This document shows positions 49,786 to 58,859 of a stretch of DNA of 64,000 nt, one piece after another. The notes beneath the pieces are model-generated. The model was not told the DNA's origin, made no database searches, and saw only the letters and a list, made by a program, of their open reading frames with translations. Both the position numbers and the translations under genes were made by a program. How positions within the stretch are numbered: the stretch's first letter is position 1; every line of letters begins with the position of its first letter. This DNA comes from Curtobacterium sp. MCPF17_002 (lineage in GTDB: Bacteria > Actinomycetota > Actinomycetes > Actinomycetales > Microbacteriaceae), in the NCBI RefSeq assembly GCF_003234115.2, contig NZ_CP126251.1, positions 434,001 to 498,000 of the forward strand, written 5' to 3'.

Positions 49786-52700
49786 ATGACTTTCCGTTGG
49801 CCTGGAACGCGGAAGCGTTCCGAGCAAGAGAGCGGGGTTGGCGTGCTGCCGGCGCTGCGATCGCGGCGCCTCCGCGTTGCCGCTTCAGTCGGTGCGCTCG
49901 CGCTCACCGCGTCCACGTTGGCCGCGGCGACGCTGTTGATCACACCCGCAGCGCAGGCCGCCGCCGGGGATCCGTTCCCGGCGAGTAGCCCGCTCGTGTT
50001 CGTTGCGCAGCAGCAGCCGACACAGCTGTACCAGGCGACGACGAACGCTTCCGGCGTCGTGCAGTTCGCCGCCGAGGGTGCTCCCGCTCCCACCACGTAC
50101 AACGGGATCTCGTACAACCAGGCGGACGACTACCTCTATGGCGTCGGTGCGGGCCCGGGTACGGCGGAGTTCCCCCTCGGTTCGCTCATCCGAGTCGGCC
50201 AGGATGGCGTGTTGACCCGCATTGGCACCGGTCTCGTCTCCACCGGCGCCCAGAACGTCGGCGCGTTCGGCGACGATGGGTACCTCTACACCACGAGCTC
50301 CGGATCGCTCGTGGCGAACGTGACGGACGTGACCACCGGCGACAATGTGCGCACGATCACGCTGAACCAGGCACCCAGGGTGTCGGACTGGACCAGCGCG
50401 GACGGGTATCTGTGGGGCATCAGCGACGGTGCGACCAGTGGGCCGCTCATCGTTCGCACCGACCCGGCAACGGGCACGATCGTGAAGTTCCCGGCTCCGG
50501 CTGGGATCACGGCCGAGTCCGCGTTCGGTGCGGCGTGGACGTTCGGTAACGGCAACCTCGGGTTCTCCGCCAACGACAGCGGCACCGTGTACCAGATCGC
50601 CATCGCGAACCCCGGCGCGGCAGCGCCGACCTTCACGCTGATCGCGACGAGCGACGGTCCGGCGAGCAGCGCCAACGACGGCGCCGCATCCACCGGCCTT
50701 CCGACGGACCTGGCGATCGTGAAGACCGGCCCCGCCGCGTTGACCGCTGGCGGGACCGCGACCTACACCCTGACCGTGACGAACAATGGGCCCGGTGACT
50801 CCAGCGGCTACGTCGTCAACGACACCGTTCCCGTCCCGCTGACCAACGTCGCATCGCCGGATGCTGCGTGCACCGTGACGGGCAACGACATCAGCTGTGT
50901 CGGTGGCGCTCTCGCCAACGGCGCCACGGCGACCTACACGGTGACCGCGTCCGTCCCGGGCGACGTCGCCGCTGACGTGGAGAACACGGCGACGGTCACC
51001 TCGAACGAGCAGGACCCGGTTCCCGGCAACAACACCTCCACCACGACCGCGGGTATCCCGGGCGTCGCGTTGGTGAAGAACGCCGGCGAGCCGGTCGACG
51101 TGAACGGCAACGGTCTCGTCGACACCGGCGACACCATCCAGTACACGTTCGACGTCACCAACACCGGCACTGTTCCCCTCGCAGGCGTGACGGTGAACGA
51201 CGCCAAGGTCGGCGATGTGGTCTGCCCGCAGACCACCCTCGCTGCTGGGGCGACGGAGACCTGCGCAGCCGCCGCGGTCTACACGATCACCGCTGCGGAC
51301 GTCGCGAACGGTTCGGTCGACAACACCGCGACCGTGACCGGCACCACTCCGGACGGCAACCCGATCACGTCGACGCCGTCGACCACGACGACGCCGACCA
51401 CGACGCCCGCACCGGGCATCTCGATCGTGAAGTCCGCCACCCCGTCCGGGACGGGCACCTTCACCGCCGGCCAGGAAGTCACCTACAGCTTCACGGTTAC
51501 CAACACCGGCAACGTGCCGATGACCGGTGTGACGGTGAACGAGGGCGACTTCTCCGGCACCGGCGAGCTCTCCGACGTTGCTTGCCCGGCCACGACGCTC
51601 GCCGTCGGCGCGCAGGAAGTCTGCGAGGCGACGTACACGCTCACCCAGGGCGACGTCGACGCGGGGTCGGTGACCAACTCCGCGACCGCTGGCGGCACCC
51701 CGACCGGTGGCACCCCGATCACCTCGACCCCGTCGACGGTGACCGTCCCGACCCCGGCCGCACCCGGGATCTCCATCCTCAAGACAGCCAGCACCGCGGT
51801 GGTCGTGTCCGCCGGTCAGGAGGTGACCTACTCGTTCCGGGTGACCAACACCGGCAACGTCACCCTGACCGATGTCGCACCCGTCGAGGGCGCGTTCAAC
51901 GGCTCCGGTGACATCTCCGCCGTAGACTGCCCGACCACGACCCTCGTCCCCGGACAGATCATCACCTGCACCGCCACCTACACGGTGACGCAGGCTGACA
52001 TCGATGCCGGCGACGACCTGGCGAACACGGCGACCGCGACCGGTACCACGCCCGGTGGTGACCCTGTGGACTCGACCCCGTCGACCTCGACCGTGGACAT
52101 CACCCAGTCGCCGGCACTGACCGTGGTGAAGAGCTCCGACGCCGACGGCATCGAGGTCGGTCAGACGGTGACGTACTCGTTCCTGGTGACCAACACCGGC
52201 AACGTGTCCATCACCGACCCGACGGTCACCGACACGGACTTCTCCGGCTCCGGTGAACTCTCCGCCGTCACCTGCCCGACTGGTGCTGTGGCACCGGGCG
52301 ATGACGTGACGTGCACCGCCACGTACACGGTGACGCAGGCAGACGTCGACGCCGGCGAGCTGACGAACACCGCGTCCGCGACCGGTACGACGCCGGGCGG
52401 GGACCCGATCGACCCGGTGCCCTCCAACGAGGTCACCATCGTGACGGACCCGGTGCCGGCACTGACGGTCACCAAGACCGCCGACGTCGAGCAGGTCACC
52501 CAGGCAGGCCAGGTCGTCACGTACTCGTTCCTCGTGGCGAACGCCGGCAACGTGTCCGTCACCGACCCGGTGATCACCGACAGCAACTTCTCCGGCCACG
52601 GCGACCTGTCAGCGATCACCTGCCCGTCGGACGCGGTCAGCCTCGCCCCCGGCGACACGGTCACTTGCACCGCGACCTACACTGTCGTCGCAGCAGACCT

Positions 52701-53043
52701 CGCTGACGGTGGGAACCTGTCGAACACCGCGACTGTGACCGGCACGACGCCCGGCGGCGGTCCGCTGACCTCGACGCCGTCGACCGTCACTGTCGAGGAG
52801 GTCACCCCGGTCACGCCGGGCGACCCGACCGCCACCCCAACCCCCGTTCCGACTCCGACTGACACTCCGGTGCCCGTCGCTGGCGGGAACACATCGGGCG
52901 GCAACGGCGGAGAGCTCGCCTTCACCGGTACGGACCTCGTCGCCCCCGGCGCAGCGCTCGCGCTGCTCCTGATGGCGCTCGGTGGGACTGTCCTGGTGCT
53001 CCGTCGCCGGAAGCAGCTCCACAGCCAGGACGACAATGCCTGA
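49786..53043 (+). CDS. Secreted cell-wall-anchored DUF11-repeat protein
   Basis: 1085 residues. A long signal peptide has a basic stretch (RSRRLRVAASVGALALTAST) and ends near TPAAQAAAG. Residues about 65-320 are a DUF6923-like propeller (PSSPLVF...YNGISYNQADDYLYGVGAG). Then come six DUF11-type Ig-like repeats of 90-120 residues, with TYTLTVTNNGPGD or TYSFLVTNTGNVSITD starts, each holding paired cysteines. A Thr/Pro-rich stalk precedes LAFTG, a transmembrane helix and RRRKQ: a class-E-type sortase signal. ATG 49786 is chosen with AGGGG upstream; ATG 49711 lies in frame. It is probably a surface adhesin. The DNA repeats within it are prone to recombination. Confidence 0.88.
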   Translation: MTFRWPGTRKRSEQESGVGVLPALRSRRLRVAASVGALALTASTLAAATLLITPAAQAAAGDPFPASSPLVFVAQQQPTQLYQATTNASGVVQFAAEGAPAPTTYNGISYNQADDYLYGVGAGPGTAEFPLGSLIRVGQDGVLTRIGTGLVSTGAQNVGAFGDDGYLYTTSSGSLVANVTDVTTGDNVRTITLNQAPRVSDWTSADGYLWGISDGATSGPLIVRTDPATGTIVKFPAPAGITAESAFGAAWTFGNGNLGFSANDSGTVYQIAIANPGAAAPTFTLIATSDGPASSANDGAASTGLPTDLAIVKTGPAALTAGGTATYTLTVTNNGPGDSSGYVVNDTVPVPLTNVASPDAACTVTGNDISCVGGALANGATATYTVTASVPGDVAADVENTATVTSNEQDPVPGNNTSTTTAGIPGVALVKNAGEPVDVNGNGLVDTGDTIQYTFDVTNTGTVPLAGVTVNDAKVGDVVCPQTTLAAGATETCAAAAVYTITAADVANGSVDNTATVTGTTPDGNPITSTPSTTTTPTTTPAPGISIVKSATPSGTGTFTAGQEVTYSFTVTNTGNVPMTGVTVNEGDFSGTGELSDVACPATTLAVGAQEVCEATYTLTQGDVDAGSVTNSATAGGTPTGGTPITSTPSTVTVPTPAAPGISILKTASTAVVVSAGQEVTYSFRVTNTGNVTLTDVAPVEGAFNGSGDISAVDCPTTTLVPGQIITCTATYTVTQADIDAGDDLANTATATGTTPGGDPVDSTPSTSTVDITQSPALTVVKSSDADGIEVGQTVTYSFLVTNTGNVSITDPTVTDTDFSGSGELSAVTCPTGAVAPGDDVTCTATYTVTQADVDAGELTNTASATGTTPGGDPIDPVPSNEVTIVTDPVPALTVTKTADVEQVTQAGQVVTYSFLVANAGNVSVTDPVITDSNFSGHGDLSAITCPSDAVSLAPGDTVTCTATYTVVAADLADGGNLSNTATVTGTTPGGGPLTSTPSTVTVEEVTPVTPGDPTATPTPVPTPTDTPVPVAGGNTSGGNGGELAFTGTDLVAPGAALALLLMALGGTVLVLRRRKQLHSQDDNA

Positions 53044-53067
53044 CCTGGTGAGCAGTAACTGACACGG

Positions 53068-53103
53068 CGAGGGCCGGCCCCAGAACATCGGGACCGGCCC
53101 TCG
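53068..53103 (+). terminator. Hairpin terminator of the DUF11 gene
   Basis: CGAGGGCCGG (53068-53077) pairs exactly with CCGGCCCTCG (53094-53103), 16-nt loop, 24 bp past the stop codon. Confidence 0.75.
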
Positions 53104-53225
53104 CTCATGCTCCCGGGATCGCGGGCTACGGAGATGCGTCCGGTCGAGGATCGGCGGTTTCAAGGGGTCGTTGCAACGGGTGGTTGTTTCGGGTCCGAGA
53201 GTAGCTGCTCGGAGGGGTCCCCTCA

Positions 53226-53437
53226 TGAGGCAGCTGATCTACGACTCCCAGCGCTTGAACTCCGCTTACCACCGCCAGGCCCGCACCAGGTCAAGACCAC
53301 CGTCGCCGCGATCGCCGCCCGATGGGGATTCCGCCACATGGGAAGGTTCTCGAACACGTACTGGAACCGGTACGGCGAATACCCCCAAGCACACCCTCCG
53401 CGCCGGCGTCGCGGCAGGCGAGCGTAGATCGGCGTGA
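53226..53437 (+). pseudogene. Remnant of an AraC-family regulator with two frameshifts
   Basis: The frame starting ATG 53226 gives MRQLIYDSQRLNSAYHRQA; the next frame continues VKTTVAAIAARWGFRHMGRF and WNRYGEYPQ; a return to the first frame gives KHTLRAGVAAGERRSA. Together these follow the C-terminal end of the AraC proteins at 6595 and 60571 (VAARWGFTHMGRFSG, GEYPKQTLRR). Two indels and loss of the N-terminal three quarters make it non-functional. The LIYDSQ start instead resembles the DUF7882 gene nearby, which hints at a chimeric junction. Confidence 0.7.
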
Positions 53438-53589
53438 GCCCGCCGACCCTCCAAAACGCGCCATCCGATGTTGCATACGTCGCACGCCAGTCGGATTCAC
53501 AACGTCCTGACGTTCCCCGTGGCGGTCTTGCTCGCGGTCCTCGGTCAGGACCCATCCGGCGTAACCGCATTGACCGGGCGCTGCCTGGC

Positions 53590-53907
53590 TCAGGGCTGCG
53601 GGTTCGGTACGTCCCCTTCGGGGATGAGGTACAGCCCCATCCCGCTGTTTGACGTGTCGCTAAGTGCCTTCAACCAGGCCTTGTTCACTTCAGCGGCGTG
53701 ACCGCCGTCATAGACGAACTGCAAAGGGATGCTCCGATCGAGCCAGAGGCTCACCCGGCCATCGCCCTGCGCTTGGGAGTTTTTCCACGTAAAGGTGAAC
53801 GATTCACCGCGACGGAGCTTGGCGACGATCGCCAACTGCAGGTGCAGCAACGTTCGATCGTCGATGTCCATCTGCAGGGTTTGGCTGTCGTAGATGATGC
53901 GTCCCAC
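53590..53907 (-). CDS. DUF7882-type small protein (family often mislabelled ATP-dependent DNA ligase)
   Basis: 105 residues from GTG 53907, chosen because AAGGAG lies just upstream; an ATG at 53925 would overlap that site. It has the pattern of a small actinobacterial family: GRIIYDSQTLQMDIDDRTLL, HLQLAIVAKLRRGESFTFTW and SLWLDRSIPLQFVYDGGHAA, then NKAWLKALSDTSNSGMGLYL. Databases call many members ATP-dependent DNA ligase, but no ligase motif is present. Function unknown. It neighbours a P-family gene on the same strand. Confidence 0.65.
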   Translation of the reverse strand: MGRIIYDSQTLQMDIDDRTLLHLQLAIVAKLRRGESFTFTWKNSQAQGDGRVSLWLDRSIPLQFVYDGGHAAEVNKAWLKALSDTSNSGMGLYLIPEGDVPNPQP

Positions 53908-53958
53908 GGGTGGCTGCTCCTTCAATGTCGGTCGCCGTATTGATCAGGGATCTCGGGA

Positions 53959-54288
53959 TCAGAGATCGTCGGGCACCTGGGGTACGTCCTGGGCTGCAAT
54001 GGGCTCCGGATGTGGGTTCGACAGCGCGAGAATCCTGTCCTGCAGCACTGCCAGCGCCTGAGCGTCCTCGAGTTCTGCTCCCTCCCAGACGTGTTCCTGC
54101 GCGACCAACTGGCTGGCGGGTCCGACAACGAGGCTCACGGTTTCGACTGCCCCAGCGTCACCGATGACGGATATCTCCACCGTGTCTGCGAGGGAATGCG
54201 GTGCGAGGACCTCTGCGTATCGGAGGACAGCGTCAGCGAGAGAAGTACCCGTGACGAGGATCCCACCTGCGTAGATGATGCGCTTCAT
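53959..54288 (-). CDS. Small protein of family P (copy 2)
   Basis: 109 residues, MKRIIYAGGILVTGTSLADAVLRYAEVL at the start (given here as its first 20 residues plus helix), then DTVEISVIGDAGAVETVSLV and GPASQLVAQ. These match the P1 protein at 8920. ATG 54288 has GGGAGG upstream. It is the first gene of a minus-strand pair with the DUF7882 gene, divergent from a GAF-ANTAR gene 211 bp away. Confidence 0.7.
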   Translation of the reverse strand: MKRIIYAGGILVTGTSLADAVLRYAEVLAPHSLADTVEISVIGDAGAVETVSLVVGPASQLVAQEHVWEGAELEDAQALAVLQDRILALSNPHPEPIAAQDVPQVPDDL

Positions 54289-54499
54289 ACGTGCCCTCCC
54301 AGGGACCCTGCAGGAGCACGACGGTACAGGAACAAACGGACCCGGCGGGTGACGAGAACGGGATGCATACTCGGCGGACTTCCGATACCCCCTTGTCCAA
54401 ATAGCGAGCCGGCCGTACCGTCAGCAGACGATGAGTCCGGGTTCGGAGACCGAGGCTTCCAGTACTTCAAGCGGGAGCAGTTGAGCCGAAAGGAAGCGC

Positions 54500-55192
54500 A
54501 TGTCCCACGCACTCGGAAGCGCCCTGGCACACGTCGCCAGCACCGCTACCCCCTACACCGAACTCAGCGCCCCGTTTCTCACCCTCGTCCCCGGGGATGG
54601 AGCCTCGGTTGCAACGCTCGGTAGCTTCACCGGAAACGAGTCCGTATCGCTCACCGACCAGGTGGCGGCCGAGATTGACATGGTGCAGTTCGATCTGAGC
54701 GAAGGCCCCTGCTGGGACGCACTCACCCACCGCGACACCATTCTCGAAGGGGACTTCCACGACCGTCCTTCACACCGGTGGCCTGTCTTCGAGGACGCAA
54801 TGCGAGAGCGCGGAGTCGGAGCACTCTTCGCCGCCCCGGCCACGTTCGGCCCGTTCGCACTCGGTGTCGTCGACGTGTACGCGGCCGGTCGGATGGCCGT
54901 TAATGAGGACCAGCGAGCCGACATTGCATCCCTCGCGCAAGCTGTTGGACGCCGGCTGCTGCAACGCACGTTGGAACACAACGAACAGGGCGAGCTGCCG
55001 CGCTTGCGGCGGACGCTGCACCAAGCGGCCGGGATCATCCTGGCGCAGGTGAGCGTCGCACCCAGCGACGCGTTCCTCCTGCTTCAGGGGCACGCGTTCG
55101 TCCGCCGCCAGCCCGTTGTAGAACTCGCCGAACACCTGCTCGCCGGACACGCCCAGCTGAACAGCCGGGGCGAACTCACCGAAACCCGATAG
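54500..55192 (+). CDS. GAF and ANTAR domain protein
   Basis: 230 residues. The N-terminal 150 form a GAF sensor (LSEGPCWDALTHRDTILEGD, MRERGVGALFAAPATFGPFA). The C-terminal 60 form an ANTAR RNA-binding domain, LHQAAGIILAQVSVAPSDAF and LLLQGHAFVRRQPVVELAEH. ANTAR proteins bind paired hairpins in mRNA and prevent termination. It is one of four GAF-ANTAR genes in this 9-kb region. No hairpin target is obvious next to it. Confidence 0.85.
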   Translation: MSHALGSALAHVASTATPYTELSAPFLTLVPGDGASVATLGSFTGNESVSLTDQVAAEIDMVQFDLSEGPCWDALTHRDTILEGDFHDRPSHRWPVFEDAMRERGVGALFAAPATFGPFALGVVDVYAAGRMAVNEDQRADIASLAQAVGRRLLQRTLEHNEQGELPRLRRTLHQAAGIILAQVSVAPSDAFLLLQGHAFVRRQPVVELAEHLLAGHAQLNSRGELTETR

Positions 55193-55364
55193 CGAAGCGT
55201 CCACTGCCGTCCACGTCATCAAGGCAGAAGCGCACGCTGCTGGCCGTGAGCGGATGAGCGCCGCGGACTGCGCCAACGAGGCACAAGCTGCCGTCAACTC
55301 GGACGATGGCTTGTTGTGGCCGAAACAGGACATGTAGCAGTGTCCGCTGCGGCCAACGCGCTGC

Positions 55365-55567
55365 CGCATCGTCGCGTATCCGAACGGTCCGTTCCTGGTG
55401 CGCGGCCCGGTCGAGCTGACCACCCGGACGGGGATCCGCTTCCGCCCGGCCGTCGAACCATCGCGCTCTGCCGATGCGGCAAGTCCATGCGCAAACCATT
55501 CTGCGACGGCACACACAAAATGATCGACTTCGTCACCGAACCGGAACCCCGATCAAACATCGACTAA
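55365..55567 (+). pseudogene. CDGSH iron-sulfur domain protein, broken by a frameshift
   Basis: One frame gives RIVAYPNGPFLVRGPVELTT, the start typical of actinobacterial CDGSH proteins; the next frame gives RRTIALCRCGKSMRKPFCDG then THKMIDF with the C-x-C...C-D-G-T-H Fe-S cluster ligands. A one-base change near 55450 separates them and no start codon precedes the first part in frame. Intact, it would be an 80-residue 2Fe-2S protein. Confidence 0.65.
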
Positions 55568-55757
55568 CACCCGCACGACCTCCATCCGCGTATTCGCGAT
55601 CATCTCGACCGACCAGAACGGCGGACAAATCGTCGGAAGGGATCGCAATCGCTCCACGGTTCCGATAAGCGAAGCAAAACGTCGTTCAGCGCGAGGTGTC
55701 GGGGGAGGGACAACTCGAAGCGACGACCTCGGCAATGCCCTCTGCGGTTACTCTCGC

Positions 55758-56726
55758 TTAACTGTATTTGTCGTTCGCGATAGGGCCGGCAGCAGGTCTC
55801 GTCTCTCGTCCCGTTTCATTCGTGACGTCGTCAATCCTGCCGCTGGGTTTCGCGCTCGGGCCCGGTGAATCGTGAACGTGCACGATTGCCGCCCAGCTGT
55901 TGAGGAGGTTGAGGGCGTCGCGGTGCTTGGTGCCGGCCTCGGCTGTGTAGAGGAAGAGTGTTTGGTCGGGGTCGCCGGGCAGGGTGACGGTTTCGTACTG
56001 GAGGGTGAGGTCTCCGACGATCGGGTGGTGGAATCGCTTATCGCCGTGGGTGCGTTGGAACACTCGGTGTTCCTGCCACCAGGCGGCGAACTCACTGCTC
56101 GCGATCGTCAGCTCGCCGACGAGGGCTTGCGTTGCAGGGTCGTGCGAGTTCCGGCCGGCCTCAAGTCGCAGGTTCTCTACGACGACGCGTGCCTGCATCT
56201 CCCAGTCCGTGAAGAGGTCCCGGGCCTCGGGTGCGAGGGACATCCAGCGGGCGTAGTTGCGACCCTTCGCCGGCATCGCGTCGAAGTCGGTGAGGAGCGC
56301 CCGGGCGAGCTGGTTCGTGGCGAGCACGTCGGTCCGGCGTCCGAGGAGCATCGCGGGAACCGAGTCGAGGGCTTCCATGAGTTGCAAGAGCCCATGGCGG
56401 GGTCGTTGCACCCTAGGAGTGCGGCGTTGCTGCGCGATGGTGTCGGTGCCGCCGATCAAGTGTCGGAGGTGGGTGAGGCCGGCATCGTCGAGGTCGAGTG
56501 CTCGAGCGATGGCGTCGATGATCCCGGCCGACGGTGTGATCGGGCGCCCCTGTTCCAGACGGGTGTAGTAGTCCGACGACACTCGTGCGAGCTGCGCGAC
56601 TTCCTCGCGGCGGAGGCCCGGGACCCGGCGGACCCGTTCATCGACAGGGAGCCCGGTACGAGTGTGATCGACCTGGCTGCGTGCGCGGCGGAGGAAGTCC
56701 GCAAGCTCCTGGTTCCGTTCGCTCAT
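55758..56726 (-). CDS. Xre-family regulator with MmyB-like ligand-binding domain
   Basis: 322 residues. The N-terminal HTH (ELADFLRRARSQV, VPGLRREEVAQLARVSSDYY, TRLEQGR) is followed by a MmyB-like domain (GRRTDVLATNQLARALLTDF, RDLFTDWEMQARVVVENLR, WQEHRVFQRTHGDKRFHHP). This architecture usually represses a divergent oxidoreductase gene until a fatty-acid-like ligand binds. ATG 56726 is chosen; the SDR gene opposite starts 138 bp away. Confidence 0.87.
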   Translation of the reverse strand: MSERNQELADFLRRARSQVDHTRTGLPVDERVRRVPGLRREEVAQLARVSSDYYTRLEQGRPITPSAGIIDAIARALDLDDAGLTHLRHLIGGTDTIAQQRRTPRVQRPRHGLLQLMEALDSVPAMLLGRRTDVLATNQLARALLTDFDAMPAKGRNYARWMSLAPEARDLFTDWEMQARVVVENLRLEAGRNSHDPATQALVGELTIASSEFAAWWQEHRVFQRTHGDKRFHHPIVGDLTLQYETVTLPGDPDQTLFLYTAEAGTKHRDALNLLNSWAAIVHVHDSPGPSAKPSGRIDDVTNETGRETRPAAGPIANDKYS

Positions 56727-56864
56727 CGCCTCAGTTTCGCTCAGGGACGGCCTCGACCGCATGGGTCTTCGCGTCCTAGGTAACAGGGGGCCAGAGATGC
56801 GTCCCCGCGGCAGCAGCTGCCGACCGAGGGTGGGAATACCACCTCAATTGGAAGGGATCCGATC

Positions 56865-57719
56865 ATGACCTACCCCACCAACCGATCCGCCACCTGGTTC
56901 GTCACCGGCACGTCTCGCGGTCTTGGCCTCGACCTTGTCAAGGAACTCCTTGCCGGCGGCAATCAGGTTGCGGCAACAACCCGTTCGACGGAGCGGCTAC
57001 TCGCTGCGCTGGAGGGAGTCGACACCACGGGTCTGCTCCCGCTGGAGGTACAGCTCACGGACCAGGACGACGTCACCCGCGCCGTCGAGACGGCCATCAC
57101 GAGGTTCGGGCAGATCGACGTCGTCGTCAACAACGCCGGCTACGGCTACCTCGGCGCGATCGAAGAAACCACTGACGAGGACGTGCGACAGATGTTCGAC
57201 GTGCAGGTCCGCGGCACCTGGAATGTCATCCGCGCGGTCCTGCCGGGGATGCGAGCAGCTCGATCCGGACACATCATCAACATCTCCTCCATCCTCGGTC
57301 TGGTGTTGTTCCCCGGATGGGGTCTGTACTGTGCCGCGAAGTACGCGGTCGAGGGGCTCACCGAGTCGCTCGCGGCGGAAATCACCGAGCACGGGATCCA
57401 GGTCACCATCGTCGAACCCGGATACTTCAACACCGACTTCCTCACCAGCAACTCACTCGCTCTGCCGGGAAACACGAGCGACGCGTATCCCGCCATCAGG
57501 GAGATGGTCCAGGCCCATCAAGCGATGCCCGGCACGCAGCTCGGCGATCCCGCGAAGGCGGCAGCCGCCCTTGTGACCATCGCCCAGCGAGGCAACGGGC
57601 CGCTACGTCAGCAGCTCGGCTCCGACTCGTCCGGGTTCGCATCCTCGAAGGTGGCCGCGCTCACGGCGGACATCGACGCTGGTCGAGAGCTCGCCTTCTC
57701 GACCGACTACGTCCGATAG
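56865..57719 (+). CDS. Short-chain dehydrogenase/reductase
   Basis: 284 residues, classical SDR. The cofactor site is TGTSRGLGLDLVKELL, followed by VVNNAGYGY, the catalytic serine in ISSILGLVLFPG and the YCAAK motif (Tyr-x-x-x-Lys). Arg at the end of the second strand (ATTRSTERL) suggests NADP(H). ATG 56865 has GAAGGGA upstream. It is divergent from a MmyB-type regulator, its probable repressor. Confidence 0.9.
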   Translation: MTYPTNRSATWFVTGTSRGLGLDLVKELLAGGNQVAATTRSTERLLAALEGVDTTGLLPLEVQLTDQDDVTRAVETAITRFGQIDVVVNNAGYGYLGAIEETTDEDVRQMFDVQVRGTWNVIRAVLPGMRAARSGHIINISSILGLVLFPGWGLYCAAKYAVEGLTESLAAEITEHGIQVTIVEPGYFNTDFLTSNSLALPGNTSDAYPAIREMVQAHQAMPGTQLGDPAKAAAALVTIAQRGNGPLRQQLGSDSSGFASSKVAALTADIDAGRELAFSTDYVR

Positions 57720-57731
57720 ATCGCGCAGTTC

Positions 57732-57774
57732 GCGACAAGGGGACCGAGCGTGGTCACCCCGGTCCCCTTGTCGC
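57732..57774 (+). terminator. Hairpin terminator of the SDR gene
   Basis: GCGACAAGGGGACC (57732-57745) pairs exactly with GGTCCCCTTGTCGC (57761-57774), a 14-bp stem, 12 bp past the stop codon. Confidence 0.8.
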
Positions 57775-57969
57775 GCTCGCTCTTCGCGAGCGGCTGAGGC
57801 ATCAGAGGGCCAGCCACCAGAGGCCTGCACTCCACTCAGCGAGACGCGGGCAAGAACGGAACTCCGGGCTGCCTCGAGCGGACGTCAGTCTCGCTTGAGG
57901 ATCCCTTCCGGACGCGAATACGGCCACGATCGCTCATTAGAATCTGCCCCACGGCGCCGGGGTCTGCTT

Positions 57970-58857
57970 GTGGAGGCTCAGTGGTGCGCCGCTTGGGCCG
58001 AGTCCCTTCGGGCGTGTAGCGTGCGTGGCGAGTGGCTTGCCCGGACCTTCGCACTGCGCTCCGAGAGGGAGGTCCGCCATGCGCACGCGCAGTCGAAGGT
58101 CCTGGCGCGTTTCGGGGCGCCGTGGGTGGACTCCTTGAGCGGGGCCGGGTTCAGTGCTGGAGTCGCCGCGCTCCGGGACGCTGGTGCTCACGGGAGCCTG
58201 TGCGCTCCGTTCCTGGCCGCGCTCACGGTGACGGGAGCCGCGATCTCCACGCTCGGAGAGGCGTGGGGATCGGAAACCGTGTGTGCGAGCGATCCCGTTG
58301 CTGCGCGGCTCGATGAGATTCAGCTGGACCTTGGTGAGGGGCCGTGTTGGGAAGCATTGCGCACCGGTGTGCCGGTCTTTGAACCGGATGTGCAGGCGGC
58401 GACGTCGGATCGTTGGCCGGTGGCGCTGATGGGGATGCAGGAGGCGCAGCTGGGTGCGGTGTTCGCGTTCCCGATGCGTGTCGGACTGCTGGCGGTTGGC
58501 GTGGTGGACCTGTACGACCAGCGTGCTGGTCCGCTGCCCGCCGCCGCGGTCCGGGGTGCCGCCGCGATGGTGCACGTTGCAGCCCGGTTAGTGCTGCACC
58601 GTGCGCTACTGCGTGCCGAGGTCGGCAGTCCCGAGTACGAACGAGGCGGAGGGCTCTACTCCCGCCGTGAGGTGCATCAGGCCTCGGGCATGCTGGCGGC
58701 GCAAACTGGAGCCACAGTTAGTGATGCTCTCCTCCTTCTCCGTGCGTACGCTTACGCCGCCGGCCGGACGGTCCGGGATCTCTCCGCCGACGTGATCGCC
58801 CGGAGAGTCGATTTCACCGACGACAACGACCCCGGCGGGTATGAGGAGACGAAGTAG
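57970..58857 (+). CDS. GAF and ANTAR domain protein
   Basis: About 295 residues if started at GTG 57970; GTG 58021 is an equal alternative, and no ribosome site decides. A TAGAAT at about 57938 may be a -10. The GAF part has IQLDLGEGPCWEALRTGVPV, QEAQLGAVFAFPMRVGLLAV; the ANTAR part is REVHQASGMLAAQTGATVSD then LLLLRAYAYAAGRTVRDLSA. Its stop is 2 bases before the next GAF-ANTAR gene, so the two are one operon. Confidence 0.78.
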   Translation: MEAQWCAAWAESLRACSVRGEWLARTFALRSEREVRHAHAQSKVLARFGAPWVDSLSGAGFSAGVAALRDAGAHGSLCAPFLAALTVTGAAISTLGEAWGSETVCASDPVAARLDEIQLDLGEGPCWEALRTGVPVFEPDVQAATSDRWPVALMGMQEAQLGAVFAFPMRVGLLAVGVVDLYDQRAGPLPAAAVRGAAAMVHVAARLVLHRALLRAEVGSPEYERGGGLYSRREVHQASGMLAAQTGATVSDALLLLRAYAYAAGRTVRDLSADVIARRVDFTDDNDPGGYEETK

Positions 58858-58859
58858 CC

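Noticed and set aside
49885..52599. 904-codon antisense frame opposite the DUF11 protein
   Set aside because: Its Gly/Arg/Val repeats mirror the DUF11 DNA repeats; no start signal.
50700..52800. Regular repeats considered as a CRISPR array
   Set aside because: They are coding repeats of the DUF11 domains, about 300-350 bp long and in frame.
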